64,000 bases of DNA from Hymenobacter jeongseonensis (GCF_015694725.1 NZ_JADQDQ010000001.1:744001-808000); one strand, 5' to 3'; shown: positions 18,000-27,048, numbered from the stretch's first letter. Numbers and translations: made by a program. Notes: generated by a model not told the origin, from the sequence alone.

Positions 18000-18030
18000 C
18001 TTCGCTCAAGCTTGCGCCGAACGGTAGGTA

Positions 18031-18858
18031 TTATTGAATCTTAAAGGTAATTGGAACAGTAAAGGATACGCTTACAGCGCGGCCGTTCTGCTTACCAGGA
18101 ATAAATTTAGGCAAGGTTTTCACTGCCCGAATTGTCTCCTCGTCCAAGCCGGAGCCCAGACCCTTCACCACTTTCACATCGGAAACGTCGCCCTGGGCAT
18201 TCACCGTGAAGCTTACGAAAATGCGGCCTTCCACTTGGTTGCGAAGGGCCAGCGAAGGGTATTTGGTGGCTCGCTGAATGGCTGCTACGATAGCAGCGTT
18301 GCCACCACCGCCAGGCAGGGAAGGCATCTGTTCAACGTAAGTGTAGACTTTGTTTTCTACTACCTCTTCAACCACTTTGTCACCTTCACCCGAAAGCTCA
18401 CTCAGGTCAGGTGCATCCGTGTTACCCTGAACAGTAACGGTGGCAACAGTCTTTTCCTTGAGTTCTTCTTGGTCGGGTACCTCCTCCTTTTTCACCTCTT
18501 CATCTTTTTTCACTACCGGAGGCGTGAACTTGATGGTGGTGAGTTTGGGGGGCGGGGGTGGTGGCGCCTCGGGGGGAGGAGGGGGGGGCGGCGGCTTGGT
18601 CTCGTCCAAGGGGGGCGCCTCCATCAGCACGTTTTCCTGCAGATTTTTCGGAGCCTCTTTCGGAGCCCGGGCTTTCAGGTACTGCGAAATGAGCGGGAAA
18701 GCAATCAATAGCAGGAACACCGCCGTAGCAATAATCAGAGCTCGCGTGACATGCCGCTGATACAAGCGGCGCAGCACGTACGCTCCGTATGCCTTGTTGC
18801 GGCCTTCAAAAACGATGTCGTTTAAGCTGGCCTTGGCAATTTGCGTGTTATCCATCAT
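18031..18858 (-). CDS. tonB: Energy transducer TonB
   Basis: Couples the inner-membrane proton motive force to outer-membrane TonB-dependent transporters. The 275-residue protein has a cytoplasmic N-terminus with the Bacteroidota motif FEGRNKAYGAYVLRRLYQRH, one membrane helix (about residues 38-58), a periplasm-spanning proline-rich stretch with runs of seven and six prolines around residues 88-104, an acidic/lysine-rich linker, and a C-terminal TonB domain (YPSLALRNQVEGRIFVSFTV...GDVSDVKVVKGLGSGLDEE). It overlaps the upstream exbD by four bases. Confidence 0.94.
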   Translation of the reverse strand: MMDNTQIAKASLNDIVFEGRNKAYGAYVLRRLYQRHVTRALIIATAVFLLLIAFPLISQYLKARAPKEAPKNLQENVLMEAPPLDETKPPPPPPPPEAPPPPPPKLTTIKFTPPVVKKDEEVKKEEVPDQEELKEKTVATVTVQGNTDAPDLSELSGEGDKVVEEVVENKVYTYVEQMPSLPGGGGNAAIVAAIQRATKYPSLALRNQVEGRIFVSFTVNAQGDVSDVKVVKGLGSGLDEETIRAVKTLPKFIPGKQNGRAVSVSFTVPITFKIQ

Positions 18859-19391
18859 AACGCTGAGTCTTTAATAAGGTCCACATCCTCTTTCGGAACC
18901 TTCACCAGCGCGTACTTCTTCTGGTTCGTGATGTTCATCTCGTCCAGAATATCCACCATGTTTTTATACTTGGCGTCTTCAGTAGGCTTGATAAGAATGA
19001 TAGGCTCCGGCTGCTGGCGCTGGCGAGTCATAATGACTTGACGGATGCCGTTGGCCGAATAATCGGTCACCTTCAACTCCGGCTTCGGTACCGTTGGGTC
19101 GTTCGGCGTATTCATGCCGAAGTAGTAGTATGCCTTGTTATCCTTGCCAAGAAGGATAGTCATGGCCTGCGAATTCTTGATTTTGGTATCCTCTACGTCG
19201 TCGGTCTTTTTCACCGGCATCGTGAGCTGCATCACGTTCGGCTTAGCGAAGGTGGTGGTCAGCATGAAAAAAGTAAGCAACAAAAAGGCCAAGTCCACCA
19301 TCGGTGTCATGTCGATTTTGGTCGACATTTTTTTGGCCCGCTTCTTCCCACCTTTCCCACCGGAATCGGCTTTTCCTTGAATTTCTGCCAT
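18855..19391 (-). CDS. exbD: Biopolymer transport protein ExbD/TolR, second copy of the operon
   Basis: A 178-residue inner-membrane protein of the TonB energising complex. A lysine-rich cytoplasmic N-terminus (residues 1-25) is followed by the ExbD signature KIDMTPMVDLAFLLLTFFML, whose Asp near residue 33 is the proton-carrying residue, and a periplasmic domain of about 120 residues. The start ATG at 19391 follows the first exbD by 54 bases, and the 3' end overlaps tonB by four bases (ATGA-type coupling). Confidence 0.92.
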   Translation of the reverse strand: MAEIQGKADSGGKGGKKRAKKMSTKIDMTPMVDLAFLLLTFFMLTTTFAKPNVMQLTMPVKKTDDVEDTKIKNSQAMTILLGKDNKAYYYFGMNTPNDPTVPKPELKVTDYSANGIRQVIMTRQRQQPEPIILIKPTEDAKYKNMVDILDEMNITNQKKYALVKVPKEDVDLIKDSAL

Positions 19392-19445
19392 GGGATTTAA
19401 TGAAGTGAATGGACTGGAGAATGAGTTCGCACGGTCCGCTCGGGT

Positions 19446-20078
19446 TTATCGAGCAGCGGCTACGGGCTTATTCTCCAGGTCCGTAATGAGGTTGAAACGG
19501 TTGATGTCGCGTTCCTGCAGAAGCTTGATTACCTGCTGCACCGTCGGTACGTCGGCATTGCCGTCGCCTTTGATGGCAATGTAGGTAGGTTTCTTAAAGA
19601 GGGCCTGATTGGCTCGGCGGGCTTCCAGCACCCAGTCAATCAACTGATTGTTCAGCGAATCGATGGGAACACCGGGCTGCTGAGCGTTCAACTGCTTACG
19701 TTCTTCCTTTTCAACGTTGAGATAAGAACCCAACTGGTTAATGGGAAGACCAAAATTGGGCAAATTGCTGAATTCCTTCGCCTGAGCTGCGGTGAAGTTT
19801 ACACCATATTTGGCGCCAACTTTCTGCAGCATTTGTACTTTGGTTTTCGAGTCATCAACGCCAAAAAACACTCGCTTTTTAGAGTCAATAGTCAGCGTAA
19901 TTACATTGCTCTCGGGCAATTTAATCTCCGAGATAGACGATGGCGTGTCCACTACCACCGTCTCTTCCGGAGCAAATTTGGTGGTGAGCATGAAGAACGT
20001 CACCAGCAAGAAGGCCAGGTCCACCATCGGCGTCATATCAAGCGACGGCGAGGTACGGTGCGGTTTTACTTTAGGCAT
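19446..20078 (-). CDS. exbD: Biopolymer transport protein ExbD/TolR, first copy of the operon
   Basis: A 210-residue paralogue of the next ExbD, with a short cytoplasmic part (MPKVKPHRTS), the membrane signature SLDMTPMVDLAFLLVTFFML with the conserved Asp near residue 18, and a longer periplasmic domain containing an insertion around residues 85-150 (NFTAAQAKEFSNLPNFG... ERKQLNAQQPGVPI) before the usual ending YIAIKGDGNADVPTVQQVIK. Two ExbD paralogues in one operon are normal in Bacteroidota and may form a heterodimer. It follows exbB by 85 bases. Confidence 0.92.
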   Translation of the reverse strand: MPKVKPHRTSPSLDMTPMVDLAFLLVTFFMLTTKFAPEETVVVDTPSSISEIKLPESNVITLTIDSKKRVFFGVDDSKTKVQMLQKVGAKYGVNFTAAQAKEFSNLPNFGLPINQLGSYLNVEKEERKQLNAQQPGVPIDSLNNQLIDWVLEARRANQALFKKPTYIAIKGDGNADVPTVQQVIKLLQERDINRFNLITDLENKPVAAAR

Positions 20079-20163
20079 TGCGAGGTGGGATTAAAAGGGG
20101 GCAATTCGTTCTGTTCACCTGAACGAATCGCCCCGCATTTTAGTGCATCAGTGAAAGACGGAA

Positions 20164-21057
20164 TTAAACCGTCCGAACCGGCTGACCCGTGTTCGCATTG
20201 TTGCCATGCTGACCAGCAAAGGTCTGGATGATGCTGAAACCAGCTTCGTCGATGCTGTACGTCAGTTCGTCAATTTTGCTGGTGAAGTAGTTGTAGGCTA
20301 CGATGGCCAGGGCCGAAGTACCGATACCGAGAGCCGTGTTAATCAGAGCTTCCGAAATACCGTTTGCCAGGGCTACTGCGTCGGGGCTACCGGCCTGCGC
20401 CAGAGCGGCGAAGGCGTTAATCATACCGAATACGGTGCCGAGCAGACCCGTAAGGGTAGCAATAGAAGCCAAGGTCGAAATGATAACCAGGTTCTTCTCC
20501 AGCATTGGCAATTCGAGCGCAGTGCTTTCTTCGATTTCTTTCTGGATGGCAAGGATGCGCTGGTCCGTGGCCATGCCGGTTTCACGCGACATTTCGTTGT
20601 ATTTCATCAGGCCGGCTTTCACTACGTTGGCTACCGAACCTTTCTGCTGGTCGCAAGCAACGAGGGCACCGTTGATGTCGTTGGCATTCAGTTTCTGACG
20701 AACCGTGCGTACGAAAGACTCAATGCTCTTGCTGCCTTTGGCTTTGCCAATGGTGAGCATCCGCTCGATGGAGAAGGTGATTACGCAGAGCAGCATGGTC
20801 ATCAGGACGGGCACTACGAAGCCCCCCTTGTAAACTATACCGAGGTAGTCGCCGGGCAGGGGGTTGTTTTTGTTGTCGCCGCCTTGGAAGTGGCTGCCGT
20901 CACCTAAGACAAATTTGTAAACGAGTACGCTGACGATAAACGCCAGGATAATAACCAGGACGGAGAACAGCGAGGCACCACCGCTGCTTTGGGCTTCGGC
21001 TTTGGCGGCCGGTGCGGCGGGCCGTGGGCTCGTATTCATGGCATTTTTCTGTTCCAT
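20164..21057 (-). CDS. exbB: MotA/TolQ/ExbB proton channel protein
   Basis: A 297-residue channel subunit, the first gene of the exb-tonB operon. It has an Ala-rich cytoplasmic N-terminus, an extra first helix (SLFSVLVIILAFIVSVLVYKF, about residues 28-48), a second (VVPVLMTMLLCVITFSIERM), a large cytoplasmic domain, and the conserved channel helices LVIISTLASIATLTGLLGTV and ISEALINTALGIGTSALAIV. The polar Thr residues in TLTGLLGT line the proton path in characterised relatives. ATG 21057 is used; a Met at residue 6 is also possible. Confidence 0.93.
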   Translation of the reverse strand: MEQKNAMNTSPRPAAPAAKAEAQSSGGASLFSVLVIILAFIVSVLVYKFVLGDGSHFQGGDNKNNPLPGDYLGIVYKGGFVVPVLMTMLLCVITFSIERMLTIGKAKGSKSIESFVRTVRQKLNANDINGALVACDQQKGSVANVVKAGLMKYNEMSRETGMATDQRILAIQKEIEESTALELPMLEKNLVIISTLASIATLTGLLGTVFGMINAFAALAQAGSPDAVALANGISEALINTALGIGTSALAIVAYNYFTSKIDELTYSIDEAGFSIIQTFAGQHGNNANTGQPVRTV

Positions 21058-21146
21058 TGTTCTGGAGTGTTTGGGTTTGTTGTGTGAAGTAGTTGAATTG
21101 AGTGGGTAAAGAAAATGCTAAAACTTGGTTAGAAACCAGGCTGCGA

Positions 21147-21177
21147 CAAAAATACAATCGATAATCCCACTTTGAAA
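21147..21177 (-). promoter_or_regulatory. Predicted promoter of the exbB-exbD-exbD-tonB operon
   Basis: On the minus strand TTTC (21174-21177) is followed by 19 bases and TATTTTTG (21147-21154). This fits the Bacteroidota promoter TTTG-N19-TANNTTTG with one mismatch in the -33 box. The leader to ATG 21057 would be about 80 bases. Confidence 0.6.
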
Positions 21178-21323
21178 GGACTAAAATAGCACTTACCGAA
21201 GACCAATCTGCTCACCAGGCTGCCTTAGCTGGGCAAACCTAACCAAAAAGCACGGCCTGTCCAAAGAAAACTTGGCCGATGCCAGCAGAAAAGGTCCAAG
21301 CAAACGCTGGAAACACGACAACG

Positions 21324-22181
21324 CTAATTTGTAGCGGGGGGTTGGGGTGCGCGTCGTTTGGCTTGCTCCCAATACACGTCCATTTGGGCCAAAGTGAGGT
21401 CGGCCAGTCGTTCCCCGTTGGCTGTAGCGGCCGATTCCAGGAACTGAAAGCGGCTGATAAACTTGCGGTTGGTGCGTTCCAGCGCTTCTTCGGGGTTAAT
21501 GCCGGCGAACCGAGCAAAATTGACCAAGGAAAATAATAAATCGCCAAACTCATCGGCGGCTTTCTCGGCGTTCATTTTCTCGGCCTGCCCGTGGCTGTAC
21601 TCGTCGCCAAATTCTCCTAATTCTTCCTTTACTTTTTCCCACACTTGCTCGGGTTGCTCCCAATCGAAGCCCGCGCCCCGGGCTTTTTCCTGGATGCGCA
21701 TGGCTTTCACCAAAGCCGGTAGCGAAGTGGGCACGCCGCCCAGCACGCCGGTGGTATTGCCTTTTTCCTTGAGCTTAAGCTGCTCCCAATTGCGCTTGAC
21801 AGTCTCTTCGTCATCGGCCTGCACATCGCCGTAAATATGCGGATGGCGGTAAATCAGCTTTTCGCATTGGGCGTTGAGTACGTCGGCAATGTCGAAGGCG
21901 CCCCTTTCGGCGGCGATGCGGGCGTAAAAAATCAGGTGCAGCATAACATCCCCTAACTCCTTCTTCAGGTCGGGCAAGTCATCGCGCAGAATGGCGTCGC
22001 TGATTTCGTAGGTTTCCTCGATGGTGAGGTGCCGCAGGGTTTGCAGGGTTTGTTTTTTATCCCACGGGCATTCGGTTCGCAGGCGGTCCAGCACGTCGAG
22101 CAGGCGGCCAAAGGCTGCTAGCTGTTCGGGGCGGCGGGCGCTGGTAAGCAGAACACTAGGGGCTGAATCAGTCTTTTCCAT
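21324..22181 (-). CDS. mazG: MazG nucleoside triphosphate pyrophosphohydrolase
   Basis: Hydrolyses (d)NTPs to monophosphates and pyrophosphate and is thought to clear abnormal nucleotides. The 285-residue protein has tandem MazG domains; the first shows ECPWDKKQTLQTLRHLTIEE, EISDAILRDDLPDLKKELGD (the metal-binding EExxE/ExxD pattern) and the second KVKEELGEFGDEY with AADEFGDLLFSLVNFARFAG. ATG 22181 (MEKTDSAPS) is preferred to a farther upstream start because a TATCTTTG box lies between them. It is divergent from glmM. Confidence 0.93.
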   Translation of the reverse strand: MEKTDSAPSVLLTSARRPEQLAAFGRLLDVLDRLRTECPWDKKQTLQTLRHLTIEETYEISDAILRDDLPDLKKELGDVMLHLIFYARIAAERGAFDIADVLNAQCEKLIYRHPHIYGDVQADDEETVKRNWEQLKLKEKGNTTGVLGGVPTSLPALVKAMRIQEKARGAGFDWEQPEQVWEKVKEELGEFGDEYSHGQAEKMNAEKAADEFGDLLFSLVNFARFAGINPEEALERTNRKFISRFQFLESAATANGERLADLTLAQMDVYWEQAKRRAPQPPATN

Positions 22182-22186
22182 TGTTC

Positions 22187-22194
22187 CAAAGATA
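22187..22194 (-). promoter_or_regulatory. Predicted -7 box directly before mazG
   Basis: Minus-strand TATCTTTG matches TANNTTTG exactly and ends only five bases before the mazG ATG. If it is active, transcription would begin at or beside the start codon, implying a leaderless or nearly leaderless mRNA. No convincing -33 box is at the expected distance. Confidence 0.45.
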
Positions 22195-22254
22195 AATATT
22201 GATACCGTCAACCGGCGGTTAGTCCCTAAATTCGTGCTTTCAAACAGCTACCAC

Positions 22255-23652
22255 GTGACTCTTATAAAATCAATTTCCGGCATCCGCGGCACCATCGGCG
22301 GGCCAGTTGGGCAGGGCCTGACTCCTCTTGACGTGGTGAAGTACGCTGCCGCCTATGGCACTTGGGTGAAAACCCAGGCTACCGACAGCAAGCTTATCAT
22401 TATTGGCCGCGATGCCCGGATTTCGGGCGAAATGGTGAGCCGGCTCGTGGCTGCTACGCTCCAGGGGCTTGGCCTCGACGTGTGCGACCTCGGTTTGAGC
22501 ACCACCCCAACGGTGGAGATGGCCGTGCCCGCCAAGAAAGCCGCCGGGGGCATTATCCTAACTGCCTCGCACAACCCCAAGCAGTGGAACGCGCTGAAAC
22601 TGCTCAATGCGCAAGGGGAATTCATTTCCGAGACGGATGGGCAGCAGGTGCTGGCATCGGCCGAAAGCGAAGACTTCGAGTTTGCTGCCGTTACGAAACT
22701 AGGTCAGTATACCACCGACGCTACCTTCCTTAAGAAACACATCAAAGCCATTCTGGCCTTGCCGCTGGTGGATGTAGAAGCCATTCGGGCTCGTAATTTC
22801 CGAGTGGTGGTGGATGCCGTGAATTCGTCGGGCGGCTTTGCCGTGCCTCAACTGCTGGAGGCGCTCGGCGTGACCACAATTGAGAAGCTGCATTGCGAGC
22901 CCACCGGCGATTTTGCCCACAACCCCGAGCCTCTGCCCGAGCACCTGCGCGACATTGCCAAGGTGCTGGAGAAAGGTGGCTTCGACCTCGGCATTGTGGT
23001 AGACCCCGACGTCGACCGCTTGGCGCTGGTGAGCGAGAACGGCGAAATGTTCGGCGAAGAATACACGCTGGTAGCGGTGGCCGACTACGTGCTGAAGCAG
23101 CTTGGTGGTGGCAACACGGTGAGCAACCTGAGCAGCACCCGCGCCCTGCGCGACGTGACCGAGAAAGCCGGTGGGCAATACTCGGCCGCTGCCGTGGGCG
23201 AGGTGAACGTGGTGACCAAGATGAAGGAAACCAACGCCGTAATTGGCGGCGAGGGCAACGGCGGTATTATTTACCCCGAGCTGCACTACGGACGCGATGC
23301 CTTGGTGGGTATTGCGCTGTTTTTGACGCACTTGGCTAAGTCGGGGCTAAATATGAGCCGCTTGCGTAACTCGTACCCGAGCTATTTCATCTCCAAGAAT
23401 AAAATCGAGCTTACCGCAGAAATCGACACCGACGACGTGCTGGTGAAGATGGAGCAGCGCTACGCCAAGCAGCCGGTGAACACGATTGACGGGGTGAAAA
23501 TCGAGTTTGACAAGGAGTGGGTGCACCTGCGCAAGTCCAATACCGAGCCCATCATCCGCATCTACGCCGAATCCGATTCTAACGCGACAGCGGATTATCT
23601 GGCCCAGAAAATCATCGGCGATATCAAGGAAATTATTGCGGTGAAGGCCTAA
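22255..23652 (+). CDS. glmM: Phosphoglucosamine mutase
   Basis: Interconverts glucosamine 6-phosphate and glucosamine 1-phosphate on the way to UDP-GlcNAc for peptidoglycan and LPS. The 465-residue protein starts at GTG 22255 (TLIKSISGIRGTIGGPVGQG), the usual family start. The active-site phosphoserine loop is ILTASHNPKQWNALK, the metal loop is VVDPDVDRLALV, the sugar-specificity loop GGEGNGGIIYPEL and the phosphate-binding loop RKSNTEPIIRIYAE. An upstream in-frame start would overlap mazG antisense and adds unrelated residues. The related phosphomannomutases are similar, but the overall pattern fits GlmM. Confidence 0.92.
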   Translation: MTLIKSISGIRGTIGGPVGQGLTPLDVVKYAAAYGTWVKTQATDSKLIIIGRDARISGEMVSRLVAATLQGLGLDVCDLGLSTTPTVEMAVPAKKAAGGIILTASHNPKQWNALKLLNAQGEFISETDGQQVLASAESEDFEFAAVTKLGQYTTDATFLKKHIKAILALPLVDVEAIRARNFRVVVDAVNSSGGFAVPQLLEALGVTTIEKLHCEPTGDFAHNPEPLPEHLRDIAKVLEKGGFDLGIVVDPDVDRLALVSENGEMFGEEYTLVAVADYVLKQLGGGNTVSNLSSTRALRDVTEKAGGQYSAAAVGEVNVVTKMKETNAVIGGEGNGGIIYPELHYGRDALVGIALFLTHLAKSGLNMSRLRNSYPSYFISKNKIELTAEIDTDDVLVKMEQRYAKQPVNTIDGVKIEFDKEWVHLRKSNTEPIIRIYAESDSNATADYLAQKIIGDIKEIIAVKA

Positions 23653-23757
23653 CGCCGGCGCGCAAAAGGACGGGACGCAAAAGGCATTACTGGCCGCTGA
23701 AAGATGGTGGCGGGTTGGTTTCGGCTAAATGTCCGACGTTTGCATAAACGACACTGT

Positions 23758-23792
23758 AGAACCGCTGGGCGCACCCACGCCCAGCGGGTTCT
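23758..23792. repeat. Hairpin between glmM and the cysteine desulfurase gene
   Basis: AGAACCGCTGGGCG and CGCCCAGCGGGTTCT pair with a single bulged G around a CACCCA loop. It is 105 bases after the glmM stop and 18 before the next ATG. No T run follows (GTTATCC), so it is not a classic terminator; it may shape the leader of the desulfurase mRNA. Confidence 0.6.
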
Positions 23793-23809
23793 GTTATCCT
23801 TCCCATTAT

Positions 23810-24985
23810 ATGACAATCCCCGTTCCTTCTGCACCCACCTCTGTTTATTTTGATAATGCTGCCACCACGCCCCTCGACCCCGAGGTGCTGGACGCCATGA
23901 TGCCCTTCCTTAGCCAGCACTACGGCAACCCCAGCAGCCTGCACGGGCCTGGCCGGCAGGTGCGCGCCGCCATTGAGAATGCCCGCAAAACCGTAGCGCA
24001 TCTGATAAATGCCGCGCCAGCGGAAATCAGTTTCACCAGTGGTGGGACCGAGGCCGACAACTACGCCGCGTTTGGCAGCATCCGCACGTTGGGGCTAAAG
24101 CATGCCATCACCTCGCGGCTGGAGCATCATGCGGTGCTGCACCCGCTGCAGGCCCTTGCTAAAACCGGTGAAATAGAGCTACACTACTTGCGCCACGATG
24201 CGCAGGGCCAGTTCGACTTAAGCCATTTAGAAGAATTGCTGGCTTCGCAGTCGCGCACGTTTGTGAGCCTGATGCACGCCAACAATGAGATTGGCAACCT
24301 CAACGACATCAGCACTATTGGGGACATCTGTGCTCGGCACGATGCCGTGTTTCATACCGATACGGTGCAGACGATGGGCCACTACCGGCACGACGTGCAG
24401 CAGCTTAAAAACCATTTCCTGGTGGGCTCAGCACATAAATTCCACGGGCCAAAGGGCGTGGGCTTCCTGTATACCCGCAGCGGGTTGCAGGTGAGTCCGC
24501 TCATTCACGGCGGTTCGCAGGAGCGCAACGTGCGCTCGGGCACCGAGAATGTGTACGGCATCGTGGGCTTAGCCAAAGCCCTGGAAATTGCCGTGCGGGA
24601 CTTGGCCGCGCATCAAGCCCACGTGCAGGGACTGAAAGACCGGTTTATTACCAGTTTGCGCGCTGAGATTGAAGACGTGCAGTTCAATGGCCTTTCGGCG
24701 CAGGCCGACCAAAGCTTGTATACCATACTGAGTGTGAGCCTGCCGCAGTCTGCCATCAACGAAATGCTGTTGTTCAACCTCGACATCAGCAAGGTGGCGG
24801 CATCGGGCGGCTCGGCGTGTACCAGCGGGGCGCAGGCCGGCTCGCACGTTCTCGAAGCCTTGGAATGCGACCCCAACCGGGCAACGGTGCGGTTTTCGAT
24901 GAGCAAAATGAACACAGCTGCCGAGGTGGACTATGCGGTGGCGCAACTGGCTAAGTTGTACCGTCCCGTGGCGGTAAAAGCTTAA
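23810..24985 (+). CDS. Cysteine desulfurase, NifS/IscS family
   Basis: A PLP enzyme that removes sulfur from cysteine for Fe-S clusters or thiolated tRNA. The 391-residue protein begins near MTIPVPSAPTSVYFDNAATT, has the PLP-contacting SGGTEADNYA and HTDTVQTMGH, the Schiff-base lysine in VGSAHKFHGPKGVGF, and the mobile catalytic-cysteine loop SGGSACTSGAQAGSHVLEAL. The long loop places it in the IscS/NifS group rather than SufS. ATG 23810 matches the family start; the open frame extends 81 bases upstream through the hairpin. No isc or suf partners are adjacent. Confidence 0.93.
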   Translation: MTIPVPSAPTSVYFDNAATTPLDPEVLDAMMPFLSQHYGNPSSLHGPGRQVRAAIENARKTVAHLINAAPAEISFTSGGTEADNYAAFGSIRTLGLKHAITSRLEHHAVLHPLQALAKTGEIELHYLRHDAQGQFDLSHLEELLASQSRTFVSLMHANNEIGNLNDISTIGDICARHDAVFHTDTVQTMGHYRHDVQQLKNHFLVGSAHKFHGPKGVGFLYTRSGLQVSPLIHGGSQERNVRSGTENVYGIVGLAKALEIAVRDLAAHQAHVQGLKDRFITSLRAEIEDVQFNGLSAQADQSLYTILSVSLPQSAINEMLLFNLDISKVAASGGSACTSGAQAGSHVLEALECDPNRATVRFSMSKMNTAAEVDYAVAQLAKLYRPVAVKA

Positions 24986-25121
24986 AATAGGGGCGGAATC
25001 TGACGGCCGGAAAACGGCGGTTTGTGCCTTCAAAGAGAGTGATTAAGGCAACCTCAGCCTAACGCATCGGAACTGCTGGCCGTAGAGGAAGGACATATTC
25101 CACCATGTTCCTTCTACACCA

Positions 25122-25802
25122 ATGAACCAGTTTCAATCACCTTCCAGCCCTACTTCGGGCACGTCAAGTAGCTTTACCAGCCAAGCAGAGCAGTGGTTGG
25201 GCCAAGGCAACATGTCTCAGATGCTGGCCAAGTTGCCTGCGTCACTGAAAAATGTTGGCAACTCAACGCTAACAAGGTTCAACAAGCTTAGCACCACCCA
25301 AAAGGTAGTAGGCGGTGCCCTGTTGGCTTTGGGCGCTGGCTACCTCACTACGCGGAGCCGCAGAGGCAATGGCCAGGCCGCAACGCTCAATGAGCTGCTC
25401 TACTTCGTGAACGACCGGGTGGAGGGCTACCAGCGCGCTGCCGACGAAACCCAGGACATCCAACTGCGCAGTTACTACAAGCAACTGGTGAGCCAGAGCC
25501 AGCAATTTGCCAATCAGCTGAATGCCTTTCTAAGTCAGGAAGGCGGTGGCCGTCAGACCAGCACCACCTTCAAGGGAAAGCTGTACCGGGCTTGGATGGA
25601 CGCCAAAGCGGCGGTAACCGGGTTCGACGAGCAAGCCATTCTCGACTCCAATATTTACGGCGAAGAGTGGGCGCTGAAAGCTTACCAAGAGGCGCTCGAT
25701 GACAAAACGCTGACCGGCCCCCTGCGCCGGTCGGTTGAGCACCAATACGAAATATCGCAGCGGACTTACCAGGAACTCAAAAACAAGAAAGCCAACCGGT
25801 AA
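25122..25802 (+). CDS. PA2169 family four-helix-bundle protein (DUF2383)
   Basis: A 226-residue protein. Residues 1-45 are low-complexity Ser/Thr/Gln sequence; a hydrophobic segment (VVGGALLALGAGYLTT, about 66-81) with RSRR after it could be a membrane anchor; the rest (ATLNELLYFVNDRVEGYQRA, QLRSYYKQLVSQSQQFANQL, GTFKG-like linker, EEWALKAYQEALDD) is the helical bundle typical of the DUF2383/PA2169 family. Relatives are often stress-linked, but their biochemical function is not known. It appears monocistronic with a strong terminator after it. Confidence 0.8.
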   Translation: MNQFQSPSSPTSGTSSSFTSQAEQWLGQGNMSQMLAKLPASLKNVGNSTLTRFNKLSTTQKVVGGALLALGAGYLTTRSRRGNGQAATLNELLYFVNDRVEGYQRAADETQDIQLRSYYKQLVSQSQQFANQLNAFLSQEGGGRQTSTTFKGKLYRAWMDAKAAVTGFDEQAILDSNIYGEEWALKAYQEALDDKTLTGPLRRSVEHQYEISQRTYQELKNKKANR

Positions 25803-25818
25803 TTCCAGCTAAGCCAAA

Positions 25819-25847
25819 AGCCTCCCGGCGTGCCGGGAGGCTGTTTT
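25819..25847. terminator. Terminator after the PA2169-type gene
   Basis: AGCCTCCCGGC and GCCGGGAGGCT pair around a GT loop, followed by GTTTTG. It lies between converging genes. Confidence 0.85.
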
Positions 25848-25855
25848 GCGGGCAC

Positions 25856-27046
25856 TTAAAAATGTCCGGTGGCGCCGCCGCCGCCAGATTGCCCACCGCC
25901 AAACGCGAATCCGCCTCCCGCTGGAGCCGCGGGCGCGTGGGCAGTTTGGGCTTGAATTAAGTTTTCGAGGTTGAAGTGGCGGGGCTCATCATCGGGCAGC
26001 GAGGTGAGGCCGAAGCGAGCGGGCCTCAGGACTCGGAGCAGAGCCCCGGCCACTACGGTGAGGACCAAGCCCGCTAGTGTGGCCGCTACTTCGGGCGGCA
26101 GCAGCGAGCGGTAGTACCGGACGGTGTAGAGAGAAAAAGCCAGTGTCAGGAAACCTATCAACAAGGTGGGGCGGTCGGCACGGCGCAGGCCCAGTACCAC
26201 GTAAAGCAGTGGAATGCCGGCCGTGAACGCATAGAAGATTGGGGCAAACGGTATCTGCTGCGAAGCGGGTAGGTGATACAACGCCGCATTGCCTTCGCGC
26301 ACGATGAGGTAGTTGCCGCCAAAGTAGATGCCCAGGAGTGCCAGTAATTTGAGGGTGAGCAGGCTCGTGGCGTAATAATCGGCCAATGCAGTGCCTGCCA
26401 CCCGGCGGGCTAGCGCACGGTACAGCGCCAAACAAGCTGCAGCGGTGCCCATCACCAGAAACGGCAGCAAGGCTAGCCCGAGGGCACTTTGTGCGCTGCC
26501 AATAACCACCAGCAGCACCAGGATGAAAAAGGCGGCAATTGTTACAAACGCATCGGCGTATCGCAGCACGGCGACCACCAAGAGGGCTAGCACCAGCAGC
26601 AGCGGGAAAAATAAAGAGCCATTGCCCAGGCTAAAGTCATTATACCGATGGCTGACTTGATAAAAGACGTAGAAAATCAGGGCAATGGCCGCGCCTAACC
26701 CAGAATAGAGCAGTGCGTTGTCGGCCCCGCAGTGGTAAAATCGGTACTGCTTTATCATCAGCTCAAGTGCCCCAAAACTGAGCAGACAATAGAGCAAACC
26801 AGCTGCAAAAGGAGATTCGTTGACAAGCAGAAACGAAAAGCTGCCGCCCAGGCTAAGACCTAGCCAAGCAAACAGAAATACCCCCACTCGCAATGGCCAA
26901 GCCGGCCGGTAGTAATCCAGCGGATAGGCCAACTCGATGGTTGATAACTGGGTGGAACTGAGTAAAGACTGCTGCTGCCAACGCGCCGCCTTTTTTCTTA
27001 AGGCTAAGCGAAAAGACCAGTCTGGATTATAGGCTTGATATGGCAT
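25856..27046 (-). CDS. Multi-pass membrane protein with glycine-rich tail
   Basis: A 396-residue integral membrane protein with about ten to twelve hydrophobic segments (for example VGVFLFAWLGLSLGGSFSFLL, LFFPLLLVLALLVVAVLRY, FVTIAAFFILVLLVVIGSAQ). It resembles the DUF4401-type proteins that often sit next to a DUF2157 protein, but I am not certain of the family. The last 20 residues are mostly glycine (GGGFAFGGGQSGGGGATGHF). It starts two bases after the DUF2157 gene ends, so the two are surely co-transcribed and may act together in the membrane. Confidence 0.7.
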   Translation of the reverse strand: MPYQAYNPDWSFRLALRKKAARWQQQSLLSSTQLSTIELAYPLDYYRPAWPLRVGVFLFAWLGLSLGGSFSFLLVNESPFAAGLLYCLLSFGALELMIKQYRFYHCGADNALLYSGLGAAIALIFYVFYQVSHRYNDFSLGNGSLFFPLLLVLALLVVAVLRYADAFVTIAAFFILVLLVVIGSAQSALGLALLPFLVMGTAAACLALYRALARRVAGTALADYYATSLLTLKLLALLGIYFGGNYLIVREGNAALYHLPASQQIPFAPIFYAFTAGIPLLYVVLGLRRADRPTLLIGFLTLAFSLYTVRYYRSLLPPEVAATLAGLVLTVVAGALLRVLRPARFGLTSLPDDEPRHFNLENLIQAQTAHAPAAPAGGGFAFGGGQSGGGGATGHF

Positions 27047-27048
27047 GG

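Larger units (their letters stand above)
17652..18030. other. Intergenic region between tonB and the 90-residue membrane protein gene
   Basis: These 379 A+T-rich bases hold the terminator of the exb-tonB operon (17956-17999) and, between that and 17651, presumably the minus-strand promoter of the next unit. An inverted repeat (ATTAGCCGT / ACGGCTAAT, 17758-17786) lies in the middle. I see no credible gene and no exact TANNTTTG box on the minus strand. Confidence 0.6.

Noticed and set aside
18540..18610. G-run region that might form a G-quadruplex or slipped repeat
   Set aside because: It encodes the proline-rich spacer of TonB and is fully explained by that; the quadruplex potential is a by-product of Pro codons.
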